64,000 bases of DNA, taken from NCBI GenBank assembly GCA_944472135.2, contig OX235270.1, positions 138,895,632 to 138,959,631 of the forward strand. Direction: 5' to 3'. The first letter of the stretch is position 1. Every line of letters begins with the position of its first letter. This DNA is from Trichobilharzia regenti (lineage: Eukaryota; Platyhelminthes; Trematoda; Strigeidida; Schistosomatidae). Below are positions 1 to 9,154 of the stretch, one piece after another. The position numbers and the translations under genes are program-made. A model generated the notes under the pieces. That model searched no databases, had not been told where the DNA came from, and saw only the letters and a list, made by a program, of their open reading frames with translations.

Positions 1-3000
1 AAAAAAGTTGGAGTTGAATTGAATTTCTGATTGTTCATTGGTGTCGGCGTTGCTACTGTTTCATGTTCGCTGTCGGTGTACGCTGGTTTAAGACGGTCGA
101 TAGAAACAGTCTCCGGTTTACCATGTTTGTTCAGCGTGAAGTATTTATCGGTGCGTTTAAGTACTAGAAAAGGACCTTCATATGGATGCTGTAAACCTTT
201 TCTAATGGCATCGACGCGAACAAATACAAATTTGCTAGTGAGTAGATTCTTATTTACTTGAGCTTTCTGAAGTGATTGGCGAGGGGCTACTGGTCGAAGC
301 TGAAGCATATGCTGGGTAAGGCGGTTGGTGAAGTCGGAGATATTTACTTCAGTTGAATCATTAGACGGAACTAACTGACCAGGCAATGTGAGGGTAGTAC
401 CATACACAAGTTGAGCTGGTGTACATCCCAAATCTTCTTTTACAGTTGATCGGATACTGAGAAGAACTAATGGTAGGTGTTCACTCCACTTAGATGAGTC
501 AGCTTGTGCCATAAGCGAGCTTTTCAGTTGTCGATGGAAACGTTCCACCAGACCATTCGCTGCAGGATGATAAGCTGTAGTGGAGATATGGTTCACTCCA
601 AGGAGTCTCGTAAACTCTCGAAACAGAGTTGATTGAAATTGAGCTCCTCGGTCTGTTGTAATAGTTGTGGGTACTCCGTAGTTTGACACCCAGCGATCTA
701 AGAAAACCAAAGCGATATTTTCTGCAGATATATCGTTGAGTGGACAAGCAATAGCCCATCGGGTAAATCGATCAATCGCAGTAAGTATATGAGTAAATCC
801 TCTGGATGGCGGTAATGGTCCAATAATATCTATATGAACGTGTTGAAATCGTTTATCCGGTAAATTGAACTGTTTTGGAGGTGTGACGGTATGATGATGT
901 ACCTTGGATCTTTGACATTGCAAGCATTGTCGGGCCCATTTCCGAATATCGGAGTTCATCTTGGGCCAAACAAAACGCTCGCTGATCAACTTGACTGTAG
1001 CACGCACTCCAGGATGAGACAATGAATGTAGATGTTCAAACAAAGGTTTTCGACAACTTAGTGGAACAAAAGGTCTATGAACGCCCGTTGAAACGTCGCA
1101 GACGATAGTTGTATCAGACAGGGGAATAGGTACATCCTGCAACTGTAGGGAGGAGTTTCGTCTACAAGTATGGAGTTCGGCGTCATTTTTCTGCAGCTTG
1201 GCAATATTGTCTAAGCTAATATCTATCGAAGATAGGTGATTAACGTCACATCGAGACAAAGAATCGGCTACGATATTGGAATCTCCTTTGATGAACTGGA
1301 TGTCTGTTGAGAATTGTGAGATGTAATCCAGTTGTCTGGCTTCTCTCGGAGAGTGTCTGTCCAACGAAGTGGTGAAAGCATAACAAAGAGGCTTATGGTC
1401 GGTTAAGATAGTAAAATGTCGACCTTGTAGTAAGAAGCTGAAATGTTTCACTGCTAGGTAGATGGCTAACAGTTCTCTGCCAAAGGTACTGTAACGAGTT
1501 TGCGCAGGTTCCAACTTCTTGGAGAAGAAAGCAAGTGGAGTGATGTCATTATTGAACTTTTGTTGTAAAACTGCTCCCACTGCTACCTGCGATGCATCTG
1601 TACATAAAATGAGTGAAGCTTCTGGGTTGATATGAGATAACATTACAACGTTGGATAAGGCATCTTTTGCATTATTAAATGCTGCTTTTGCTTCTTCAGA
1701 CCACTGAAATTTCTTCGAATTGCATCTAAGTAGGTCGGTCAGTGGCTGAACTATGGAGGCACATGATGGAATAAAACGTCGGTAGAAGTTGAACATCCCG
1801 AGAAAACGTCTAAGTTTCTTTAAGGAATCAGGTTCGGGAAAGTTCTTAATAGTTTCTATCTTATCTTCGGTAGGTCTGATGCCTTCGGCAGTTATTCGAT
1901 GTCCTAAGAATTCAATGGAAGGGGAACCAAAAATACATTTCTTTGGATTGATAACAACTCCAAATTGTTCAAACCTTTGAAATAACAAGCTTAAGTGTTC
2001 CATATGTTCTTCCATCGATGAGCTGGCAATTAAGACATCGTCGATATATACAAAGACGAAATCAAGACCTTGGGTAACTTGGTCCATAAAACGCTGAAAT
2101 GTTTGAGCAGCATTCTTTAGTCCGAAAGGCATTCTCAAGAATTCGAATAATCCAAAAGGCGTGATAATTGCTGTTTTTGCAATGTCTTCTGGAGCGACTG
2201 GTATTTGATGATATGCCCTGACCAAGTCAACTTTAGTAAAAATGGTCTTTCCATGTAAGGTCAAGGAGAAGTCGTGGAGATGAGGTATAGGATAACGATC
2301 TGGGACCGTAGCGTTATTCAAAGCGCGATAATCTCCACATGGTCGCCAGTCATGATTAGTTTTAGGTACCATATGCAAAGGTGAAGACCATGGACTGTTA
2401 GATGGTCGTATGATACCTAGCTGCATCATATGTTCGAATTCCGACTTAGCTGCTGCTAGTTTATCGGGTGGTAACCGTCGTGGACGTGCCTTCACAGGTT
2501 GTCCTGTTGTGATGATCTTATGCGTAACTGTATGAGATATATCTTCGACGTTGTATGATGGTTTAAGGATTTTAGGAAATCGTTGCAATAAAGCAGAGAA
2601 CATTTCACTCTCCGGCTTTTCTATACAGATGCTATGAACAGAGTAGTCACATGTAATACCGTGGATCTTGAGTTGGGTGCAATTGTCAACCAGTTTTTTC
2701 TTGCTGATATCAACCAACAGATTGAAGTGACTTAGGAAGTCTGCACCTAGTATAGCGTGACGTACGTCAGCTACTATGAAGATCCATGTGAAACGTCGGC
2801 GTAGTCCCAAATTTAAAATCATTGACTGTTCGCCATACGTCTGTATGTTGGTTTGGTTGGCAGCACGGAGTGAAAGTTTTCCAGGTATTTTGGCTGATCG
2901 CCTGGATAGTGAGGGGGGAATAACACTGACCTCGGCGCCTGTATCTACCAGGAATAATGTGCCGGTAGTCAAATCCCTCACATAGAAAAGGCGACTGGGG

Positions 3001-3026
3001 TGATTGCCATTAACAGCCGTCGCCAT
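1..3026 (-). CDS. pol: Ty3/gypsy retrotransposon Pol polyprotein, running off the left edge
   Basis: The minus strand is open from the ATG at 3026 to the window edge, about 1008 codons with no stop. Domains read in the usual Ty3/gypsy order. An aspartic protease has DTGA near residues 28-31. A reverse transcriptase has the YIDD active site near residue 325. An RNase H begins near residue 470 (LILCTDAS). A zinc-binding integrase region (H-x-H then C-x2-C, about 660-705) is followed by the D,D,E core at about 729, 790 and 826, and then a GPF-type segment ([10 protein letters not shown]). The order PR-RT-RH-IN is diagnostic of Ty3/gypsy; resemblance to the schistosome Boudicca group is my impression from the Gag zinc finger. 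The ATG overlaps the upstream gag stop as TAATG, which suggests coupled re-initiation. The open frame and complete catalytic motifs suggest a young copy. The stop codon and 3' LTR lie outside the window. Confidence 0.93.
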   Translation of the reverse strand, partial: MATAVNGNHPSRLFYVRDLTTGTLFLVDTGAEVSVIPPSLSRRSAKIPGKLSLRAANQTNIQTYGEQSMILNLGLRRRFTWIFIVADVRHAILGADFLSHFNLLVDISKKKLVDNCTQLKIHGITCDYSVHSICIEKPESEMFSALLQRFPKILKPSYNVEDISHTVTHKIITTGQPVKARPRRLPPDKLAAAKSEFEHMMQLGIIRPSNSPWSSPLHMVPKTNHDWRPCGDYRALNNATVPDRYPIPHLHDFSLTLHGKTIFTKVDLVRAYHQIPVAPEDIAKTAIITPFGLFEFLRMPFGLKNAAQTFQRFMDQVTQGLDFVFVYIDDVLIASSSMEEHMEHLSLLFQRFEQFGVVINPKKCIFGSPSIEFLGHRITAEGIRPTEDKIETIKNFPEPDSLKKLRRFLGMFNFYRRFIPSCASIVQPLTDLLRCNSKKFQWSEEAKAAFNNAKDALSNVVMLSHINPEASLILCTDASQVAVGAVLQQKFNNDITPLAFFSKKLEPAQTRYSTFGRELLAIYLAVKHFSFLLQGRHFTILTDHKPLCYAFTTSLDRHSPREARQLDYISQFSTDIQFIKGDSNIVADSLSRCDVNHLSSIDISLDNIAKLQKNDAELHTCRRNSSLQLQDVPIPLSDTTIVCDVSTGVHRPFVPLSCRKPLFEHLHSLSHPGVRATVKLISERFVWPKMNSDIRKWARQCLQCQRSKVHHHTVTPPKQFNLPDKRFQHVHIDIIGPLPPSRGFTHILTAIDRFTRWAIACPLNDISAENIALVFLDRWVSNYGVPTTITTDRGAQFQSTLFREFTRLLGVNHISTTAYHPAANGLVERFHRQLKSSLMAQADSSKWSEHLPLVLLSIRSTVKEDLGCTPAQLVYGTTLTLPGQLVPSNDSTEVNISDFTNRLTQHMLQLRPVAPRQSLQKAQVNKNLLTSKFVFVRVDAIRKGLQHPYEGPFLVLKRTDKYFTLNKHGKPETVSIDRLKPAYTDSEHETVATPTPMNNQKFNSTPTF

Positions 3027-3406
3027 TACTGTCTGGCTGGGGAGTTTCCCTGATTTGTGTTACCACTGTTGTACATACACGGTCGAAGACACTTCAGGGC
3101 ATTATGCCCATACCTCCTATGATACCAACAAATGTTACGGCTTTGGGACGGTGTTCTAGAACGTCGTCTAGATCTTGATTGCCGTTGCCTGGATACCGTA
3201 TGTGACTGGTTCCTTTGTGCTCGAAGCTCGGACACTTCCAGTCGTAAGTCTTGCATTTGAGATGTTAACTGGGAAAGTAACCAAAACGTTGGTGCGTCCT
3301 TCATGGATGTGGAATCCGGTAAGGCGGTAACAGGAGAGTTCTGTGTCACTTCGCCTTTATGAGGTTCTTCGGGAAAAGTGACACGTTTATATGGAGCCAT
3401 TGTCAA
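3026..3406 (-). CDS. gag: Short Gag protein of the gypsy element with zinc knuckle
   Basis: This 126-aa ORF directly precedes pol. It contains a predicted helix (about residues 40-65), an Arg/Ser-rich basic stretch (about 70-90) and a zinc-knuckle-like C-x2-H-type motif, [14 protein letters not shown], near residues 93-106. Gag packages the element RNA in cytoplasmic particles, and the basic region and knuckle fit RNA binding. It is much shorter than a usual Ty3/gypsy Gag (commonly over 250 aa), so either the N-terminal capsid part is missing or this lineage has a reduced Gag. Its TAA stop shares one base with the pol ATG. The start is the first ATG pair in frame (MTMAPYKR); a poly-T run lies just upstream on the coding strand. 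Confidence 0.8.
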   Translation of the reverse strand: MTMAPYKRVTFPEEPHKGEVTQNSPVTALPDSTSMKDAPTFWLLSQLTSQMQDLRLEVSELRAQRNQSHTVSRQRQSRSRRRSRTPSQSRNICWYHRRYGHNALKCLRPCMYNSGNTNQGNSPARQ

Positions 3407-3586
3407 AAAAAATTTAGTATAGAGATATACAAAATAGCAAAACTTGTGGTAACAAAAATTAAAGCAATGCGAGTTTAAAAGGCCAAAATAGCAACAAAAA
3501 TGTTCAAAACGAGTTAACTATCGAAACAAAAAGGTTCGAAAACGGGTTAACCATAAAAAAAGGTTCGAAACGGGCTCACCAATTAT
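3407..3586 (-). promoter_or_regulatory. Gypsy leader with candidate tRNA primer-binding site
   Basis: This is the untranslated leader of the minus-strand gypsy element. Read on the minus strand, 3581-3562 is TGGTGAGCCCGTTTCGAACC. It starts with TGG and its complement ends in TTCGAA...CCA, like the 3' end of a tRNA, so it is a reasonable primer-binding site. Two further degenerate copies of the same about 20-bp unit lie at about 3533-3553 and 3500-3519, making a short tandem array. The site assignment is inference because the LTR boundary beside it is itself inferred. Confidence 0.5.
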
Positions 3587-3694
3587 TGTGGTGGACGTTT
3601 TACTCTGTTAGCTTAGTTACCCAAATTCAAACAGAAAATAAAGTACTAAATCAGTTTAGTTACGGGAAGAATGTATTAAAGTTTGGTTACTTGG
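3587..3694 (-). repeat. Candidate gypsy 5' LTR, left piece (interrupted)
   Basis: The proposed outer LTR begins with TGTGG at 3587, five bases from the candidate primer-binding site. It is cut at 3694 by the nested element and resumes at 7677. Together the two pieces would be about 459 bp. The second LTR needed to prove this lies outside the window. Confidence 0.4.
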
Positions 3695-4058
3695 TGTCAG
3701 CAAAGTCTCATAAACCGTTAATGCCCAGCTCTCGCTACGCTCGGGCCCACGCTGTTCTTAGATTTCTCAGAAACGCTTAGTTATAACGGACGCAAAAACC
3801 AAAACACCGATCTGCCGTTTGATATTTTGTATTGTTACACCAACATATAAAAGGAATAAACGAACTAAGCAACTAAGGTCTGTAAACAAATATTACAATA
3901 ATAAATCGTTATGTTACTTCTGACGATGTTTCAATCTTCTTTCTGAACAGCGACCGATGAGACGATGACTGTCGTATTGATGCCTCCGCGAAAATCGAGG
4001 AAGTTGATTTTGAGCAAACAACCAAGAATTGATCGTTCAATCTTCAACTCCATTGACA
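3695..4058 (-). repeat. LTR (3' LTR in element sense)
   Basis: This 364-bp LTR has TGTCA...TGACA ends and is identical by eye to 7308-7671. The 5-bp target duplication CTTGG lies immediately outside at 3690-3694. Confidence 0.93.
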
Positions 4059-4763
4059 CTCCCCGGCAAAAAAGGGATCCAACCCTTTTTTCCTTCACGA
4101 CCAATGCACGTTGACTTGGATGCCATTGCGAGAACCTGGGTCACACGGACAGAGCTGAAATGGAAAACAAACAGAAAAGCCAACACACCACAAGCATACC
4201 CACAGCACAATCTCACACATCACTGACGACCTGCGCCTCCAGACAGAGACCTCCTCTTGACATCTTGCAACACAGTCTCCACTTGCTAGAATGACTCTTG
4301 CAGAATGCAAAGTGACCATGGCAGCACCTCACGATACTCTACGCACATCCTCTTATCTACTCATTACCAATTACCACTGAAATCGCTTGTCACTCATTCT
4401 GCCTCAGTTCTAGTAGCGGTGACGCATGCGAGCCTCAGTCGTTTACACTCTTTCTCCCCGGCGTGTCGGACCGCAGCTAACAATTATCTCCGTGTGCATT
4501 TCATTCTCAGCAATAGCCTAGCCTCCCCGGCGTATACGACCCATCTGCTGTCCTTAACATCAATCAATTCATTCATGGATGTAGAAGACTGGAAACAACT
4601 TCAGAAATAATCACGACGAAAATTTTAACAAAATTACGCAATAACAACAAGACACGAAAACAACAAGTAAACACAATGAATCCAAAAACACCAATTGATA
4701 TGACACACCACACGTATATACAAACAGTACACACAAACTCGCATTTCATGTCTTGATGGAATT

Positions 4764-5216
4764 CCCTTGAAGAATTGCAGGACTTACACCAGTACGCCTA
4801 CAACCCTTCACAGGTTGACGATTGTAAGTTGTGGAATGTCCAGACACAAACAAGATTAACCAACAATTACATCAATTGGAACTCACACAACTATTTAACA
4901 CAAACATATGTACAATCAACACATCAAATGTTGTGGATTCTGACACGACAAACTACCCTTGAAGAACTGTAGGACTTACAGCAGTACGCCTACATTCCTT
5001 CTCAGGTTGATGATCCAAGTGGAAGTCGTCCGGACACAAACAGAATTACCAACAGCTAGATGACAAATGATATCAATTCAGTATATACAATATGAACATA
5101 TGTACAAGATCATACACCAAGCACATTGGACTGCTCATTGATGCGCTACCCTTTGAAGAACTGTAGGACTTACACCAGTACGCCTACAACCCTTCTCAGG
5201 TTGACGCCCTAGGTTG
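4764..5216. repeat. Tandem repeat of about 193 bp, 2.3 copies, inside the LTR element
   Basis: The phrase GACTTACACCAGTACGCCTA and its surroundings recur with unit starts at about 4764, 4956 and 5149, a period of 192-193 bp. The last copy is partial and runs into the 3' end of the Gag-like ORF. The units are diverged, so the array predates the latest insertion. It occupies the space where a pol gene would be expected. Confidence 0.8.
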
Positions 5217-7257
5217 GAAAATCGTCGCAGAGTTCATTTGCTAACTTCCTTCTATCAGCTATATCCTCAAATCTGAACGGCAACACGCCCATGTCATTGT
5301 ATCGTAGAATATAGATGACCAACAAACACACGACATATCTCATCAACCAAGTGTAGAAACAGAGTAATTTACACCAAAGATAATAACATTCAAATAGTAA
5401 CTTGAAACTAGAAATGCCTTTATTCGTGCAAGTCAATTTAACAATTACTCTCTCCTTTACACTTGGCTTATCCACACTAAACTGACCATTGATATTCGTC
5501 CTTTCAAACGAACTGATACTACCATAGTCATTGCACAAGATACTTGAGTTGATGGGCATCTGTTTCATTGTGGATGACAGCACCAACGATGACTGAGTGA
5601 CACAAGGTGATGAACTTAGTGGTGGATCAGAAGCTGTTCTTGTTCGGCTTTCAGATAGTTGTCCAACTGCAAGATTACCACCACTGCTGTCTTTCACTAC
5701 TAGTTCGGGTTTAGCACTATCATCTGATGATAGGTGGGCTACACGCTGATCAATTACACTGACGGTCTCACAAGTATGCATGCCTTCTGGAACTGCATCT
5801 GCGTTCATTTCTACTTCACGTTGTAGTTGTACAGAACCTTTATTTAACTTAGCAGTAGTAGGCATATCCCTCATTTCATCATGATCAACCAAAGACAAAT
5901 CTGCACTATCATGATCATTATCACATATATTCAATTTACCGTCAAGTTCATCATTTTCAAACTCTTTAATAACAGAAGTAGACAATTTTGGTTCCTCCTC
6001 ACAAATCATTAAAGGTTTTACATCTTCACTCTGACTAGTTATACTTTGTAAACGTTTGGAGTCAGAACTCCACTCTGAAGCAGTAACTCTATTCTGTGAC
6101 ACTCTATTCAACAACGGCTTACCAGTTGCAACTACAGACTTCTTCACCGCACCGTTATCGTCACACAATTCGGAGTCAGGCCTGGAGTTTACATTTAGCT
6201 TATCACTGAACTTGCTCACCGGTTCACAGTTCACTTCTGTATGCACCTCTTGCACACGTGTAAAACACAACCGTGTTTGTCTTGCATCTTGTAACTTATC
6301 TGTTGAGGATGTACTACGAAACCTGTTACACTCACTAGGTCTATATGCATTACTAGACATCATGGAGCCTTCTCGATATCCACCTCTCTGAGGCCTATTC
6401 GTCATCAATGATTGCGTTTTACCCTCAGACTGCTCTATTCTAGGGGTGAGATCTAATAGACTGGCGAACTTGCTCATAGATTGATTGACACTAGTATTTA
6501 CCAGTTTCAGGATATCATCAAACTTTGGCTCGATACCCTCATCCTCCATACGGGAGCTTATCTTCACCCACTTCCTTTGCAGTCGAGTAGGTAGACGTCT
6601 TGCTATTACTTCTAGTATAAAACTCGAGTTGAGGTCACTCATTCGATTCATCGAAATCATTCCATTCTTGTAAATTAGCAAATTATCTAAAAACTCAGTG
6701 AGTGCCTGGGAGTCATCCTGTAATTGACCACCATTACCCTTAACAGCCTCGAATAATTTCCCTGCAATCATCGAGGGTCTTCCAAACCTTTGGCGTAATA
6801 TGCTCATAGCCTCATCGTAGCCCTCCTTTGGCTTCATAAACTTACAACACTGTATAGCTCTTGCAGCATCTCCAGTGCAATATCTCATCAAATACATTAA
6901 CTTCAATTCATCATTTAATAAAAAACCACTCAACATGATCTCAAACTCCTTTACAAATTGTAAATAATCAGCCGGGTTTCCATCAAAACACCGTGGTTCA
7001 AATTTAGGGAGTTTGATGTTCCTATTATCCCTGAACGGCGAAACAGTAACATCAACCATGTCATGCTTAACATCAGACACATCGTTACAATTAACAGACA
7101 AGTCACCATGACTTACTTTCCTGTTTGCATCCAAGACACTCTGTCCCTTCTTTGACCCAGGCATTGTTGAACTTGACCAAATTCCAAAAAGTTCCAGATA
7201 TTGCTTGTTCAAAGAGGACTTGACCGGCACCAGGAAAGATGAACGGCGACTATCCAA
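5209..7257 (-). CDS. Gag-like protein with DUF1759-type domain of BEL/Pao elements
   Basis: This 682-aa ORF is the only long ORF of the non-autonomous LTR element. Residues about 85-260 (LPKFEPRCFDGNPADYLQF, then FLLNDELKLMYLMRY, then GDAARAI and LRQRFGRP) match the pattern I know from the DUF1759 region of Pao/BEL Gag proteins, where a capsid-like fold assembles particles. The middle third is acidic, Ser-rich and unstructured-looking. A hydrophobic stretch near residues 625-655 (FYTWLMRYVVCLLVIYIL) could be a membrane segment, which is unusual for Gag. I see no zinc knuckle, DTG protease or YxDD motif. The ORF starts 50 bp inside the 5' LTR and stops within the tandem-repeat region. Retention of a long intact frame suggests the protein is selected or the copy is young. 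Confidence 0.8.
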   Translation of the reverse strand: MDSRRSSFLVPVKSSLNKQYLELFGIWSSSTMPGSKKGQSVLDANRKVSHGDLSVNCNDVSDVKHDMVDVTVSPFRDNRNIKLPKFEPRCFDGNPADYLQFVKEFEIMLSGFLLNDELKLMYLMRYCTGDAARAIQCCKFMKPKEGYDEAMSILRQRFGRPSMIAGKLFEAVKGNGGQLQDDSQALTEFLDNLLIYKNGMISMNRMSDLNSSFILEVIARRLPTRLQRKWVKISSRMEDEGIEPKFDDILKLVNTSVNQSMSKFASLLDLTPRIEQSEGKTQSLMTNRPQRGGYREGSMMSSNAYRPSECNRFRSTSSTDKLQDARQTRLCFTRVQEVHTEVNCEPVSKFSDKLNVNSRPDSELCDDNGAVKKSVVATGKPLLNRVSQNRVTASEWSSDSKRLQSITSQSEDVKPLMICEEEPKLSTSVIKEFENDELDGKLNICDNDHDSADLSLVDHDEMRDMPTTAKLNKGSVQLQREVEMNADAVPEGMHTCETVSVIDQRVAHLSSDDSAKPELVVKDSSGGNLAVGQLSESRTRTASDPPLSSSPCVTQSSLVLSSTMKQMPINSSILCNDYGSISSFERTNINGQFSVDKPSVKERVIVKLTCTNKGISSFKLLFECYYLWCKLLCFYTWLMRYVVCLLVIYILRYNDMGVLPFRFEDIADRRKLANELCDDFPT

Positions 7258-7307
7258 ACTTTCACCAACTGTTTCAATCCGCCAGATCTGTTTCCATCGT
7301 CAGAAAC

Positions 7308-7671
7308 TGTCAGCAAAGTCTCATAAACCGTTAATGCCCAGCTCTCGCTACGCTCGGGCCCACGCTGTTCTTAGATTTCTCAGAAACGCTTAGTTATAAC
7401 GGACGCAAAAACCAAAACACCGATCTGCCGTTTGATATTTTGTATTGTTACACCAACATATAAAAGGAATAAACGAACTAAGCAACTAAGGTCTGTAAAC
7501 AAATATTACAATAATAAATCGTTATGTTACTTCTGACGATGTTTCAATCTTCTTTCTGAACAGCGACCGATGAGACGATGACTGTCGTATTGATGCCTCC
7601 GCGAAAATCGAGGAAGTTGATTTTGAGCAAACAACCAAGAATTGATCGTTCAATCTTCAACTCCATTGACA
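7308..7671 (-). repeat. LTR (5' LTR in element sense)
   Basis: Second copy of the 364-bp LTR, identical by eye to 3695-4058, followed by the target duplication CTTGG at 7672-7676. On the plus strand it contains ATATAAAAGG and AATAAA, so promoter and processing signals exist, but which strand uses them was not resolved. Confidence 0.93.
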
Positions 7672-7676
7672 CTTGG

Positions 7677-8027
7677 GTTTACAAATATCCAAAGTCCACA
7701 ATAAACGTTATAGACTCCAGGTGCTGCGGGAAGACTGCTCCAGTACTAATTCTCCAATGTTGACGTTGCCGGAGGTCGACCAAAGTACGTAGGAAGAACT
7801 ACGGTGCTCCTGCAAAAATCAGAGATAGAAAGCAGGTGATTAAAATTGATCGACGGCAGTTGAGATGGTGGAGAAGACGGAGAGTCGAAGGCAGAACTAT
7901 ATATTTATTCAAAACCCGAGGTAAAGTTCAAAGTACAGAGTTTATGGTTAAAACAAAGTAGTGTACAATATGTTCATTTCTTACATAGTAGTAAAATTTG
8001 GATAAGTTTATTTTTGAGGACTCCACA
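7677..8027 (-). repeat. Candidate gypsy 5' LTR, right piece
   Basis: This is the sequence resuming after the nested element. CCACA at 8023-8027 mirrors TGTGG at 3587 and could be the outer LTR terminus. On the minus strand a TATA-like, AATAAA-containing stretch lies near 7895-7910. The right boundary is inference; from about 8028 the sequence reads as LINE ORF1. Confidence 0.35.
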
Positions 8028-9083
8028 AATAACGTCAGCATCGAAGTGTCAAAGAACACTGTAGCACAAAGTGACACTGGCCCTGTAGTAGGTGAAAAAA
8101 CGACACAAGAAGGCGAAGGGTAACCCAAAAAGAGCAGTAACACTGTAATTGGTCTCGAAGTTCGTGAGAACACTCCTAGTAAATCTACTGACCACACCCA
8201 TGAAGTAGATGTAGATGCTCCTACTACCGATAACCTGCAAATATCGGCAGATCACACTGCACCCAGGGCCAAACAAGATAATCCCACTGTAAAAGCCGTA
8301 AAGAAGTCCCCTAAAACCAAGGTTTCTCCTCATGCATCCATATACCTCCCTTGTGACAAGCCCAACAAGCAGCATATAAGCCTAAAAAATAACTATGCAC
8401 GCATTGCGGCAGGTCCCATAAAGGAGACGGAAGACGTGAATGGAAGAGCTCCTCGTCGAACTAAGAGTAGTAGACGAATTGAGGACGACAGACTGCACAA
8501 GGTGAGAACTAACGGCAAAAATAGCTCTACCCACACAAAATCACACGCCAGCAGATATGCAAGGGGCACCGAGCTGATCAAACAGCAGAGTGATACCCAC
8601 GATTTCCGCAATAGCCGAGGTTGTAATATGCCTGTAGGCACATATAACCTGAGGACGGGACCCATAATCAATAATGAAAACACATGGGCTACTAGACGGG
8701 ACACCACTAGGTACCATATCAACGGAAATGTATACTCGAACCCTCGGCATAACGGGTATAGATTGGCCCCTGGTCCTTCTAGGTACACTCACGAGATGAG
8801 TCAGCAAATGTACAACTACGTAAGACCTAGCACGCACTATCCTCAAAACAACCTAAAAACAGGGTACTATGGCCCTGTAAATTACAATGTGAACAGTGAA
8901 ACAGACTATTTTATGCAGAGAAATGATCCTAGATACCCACGTAATGAGGCCAGAAACGATTATATGCAACAGGATTATTTTCGGTTGCAGCAAACAATAG
9001 CCCCCCTCGCAGCACAATTTGTCCAGGGAATAGTAAACACGCTGACAATGTCTCATATGAGGATCCCTCCGAACATAACATAG
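8028..9083 (+). pseudogene. LINE ORF1 (basic, putative nucleic-acid binding), one in-frame stop
   Basis: One reading frame runs from about 8028 to the TAG at 9081-9083 and is broken only by a TAA at 8121-8123. The uninterrupted part from 8124 is about 320 codons. It is rich in Lys, Arg, Asn and Tyr with low-complexity segments. I see no recognisable zinc knuckle or RRM, so RNA chaperone function is inferred only from its position ahead of ORF2. Codons after the stop look as protein-like as those before it. There is no clear ATG near the start, consistent with 5' loss. Confidence 0.55.
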
Positions 9084-9154
9084 GCAACCAGGAGTTAGGG
9101 ATAGTAACAAGAAAACCTACTAACTATCCCAACAACCCTGGTTTTCTGAAAATT

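Larger units (their letters stand above)
3695..7671 (-). mobile_element. Non-autonomous LTR retrotransposon, complete, with target duplication
   Basis: The element is 3977 bp, bounded by two 364-bp direct LTRs (3695-4058 and 7308-7671) that look identical base for base. Each LTR begins TGTCA and ends TGACA. The element is flanked by the 5-bp duplication CTTGG (3690-3694 and 7672-7676), direct evidence of integration. The interior holds one long minus-strand ORF with a BEL/Pao-type Gag-like domain and no protease, reverse transcriptase or integrase. It should therefore depend on enzymes from a related element. A G-rich tract abutting 4058 on the minus strand (GCCGGGGAG before TGTCA) fits a polypurine tract and supports the minus orientation. 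Identical LTRs imply recent insertion. The target is the leader/LTR of the gypsy element. Confidence 0.92.

Noticed and set aside
4095..4610. ORFs on both strands beside the left LTR
   Set aside because: No motifs and no agreement with the minus-strand coding of the element; likely non-coding interior.
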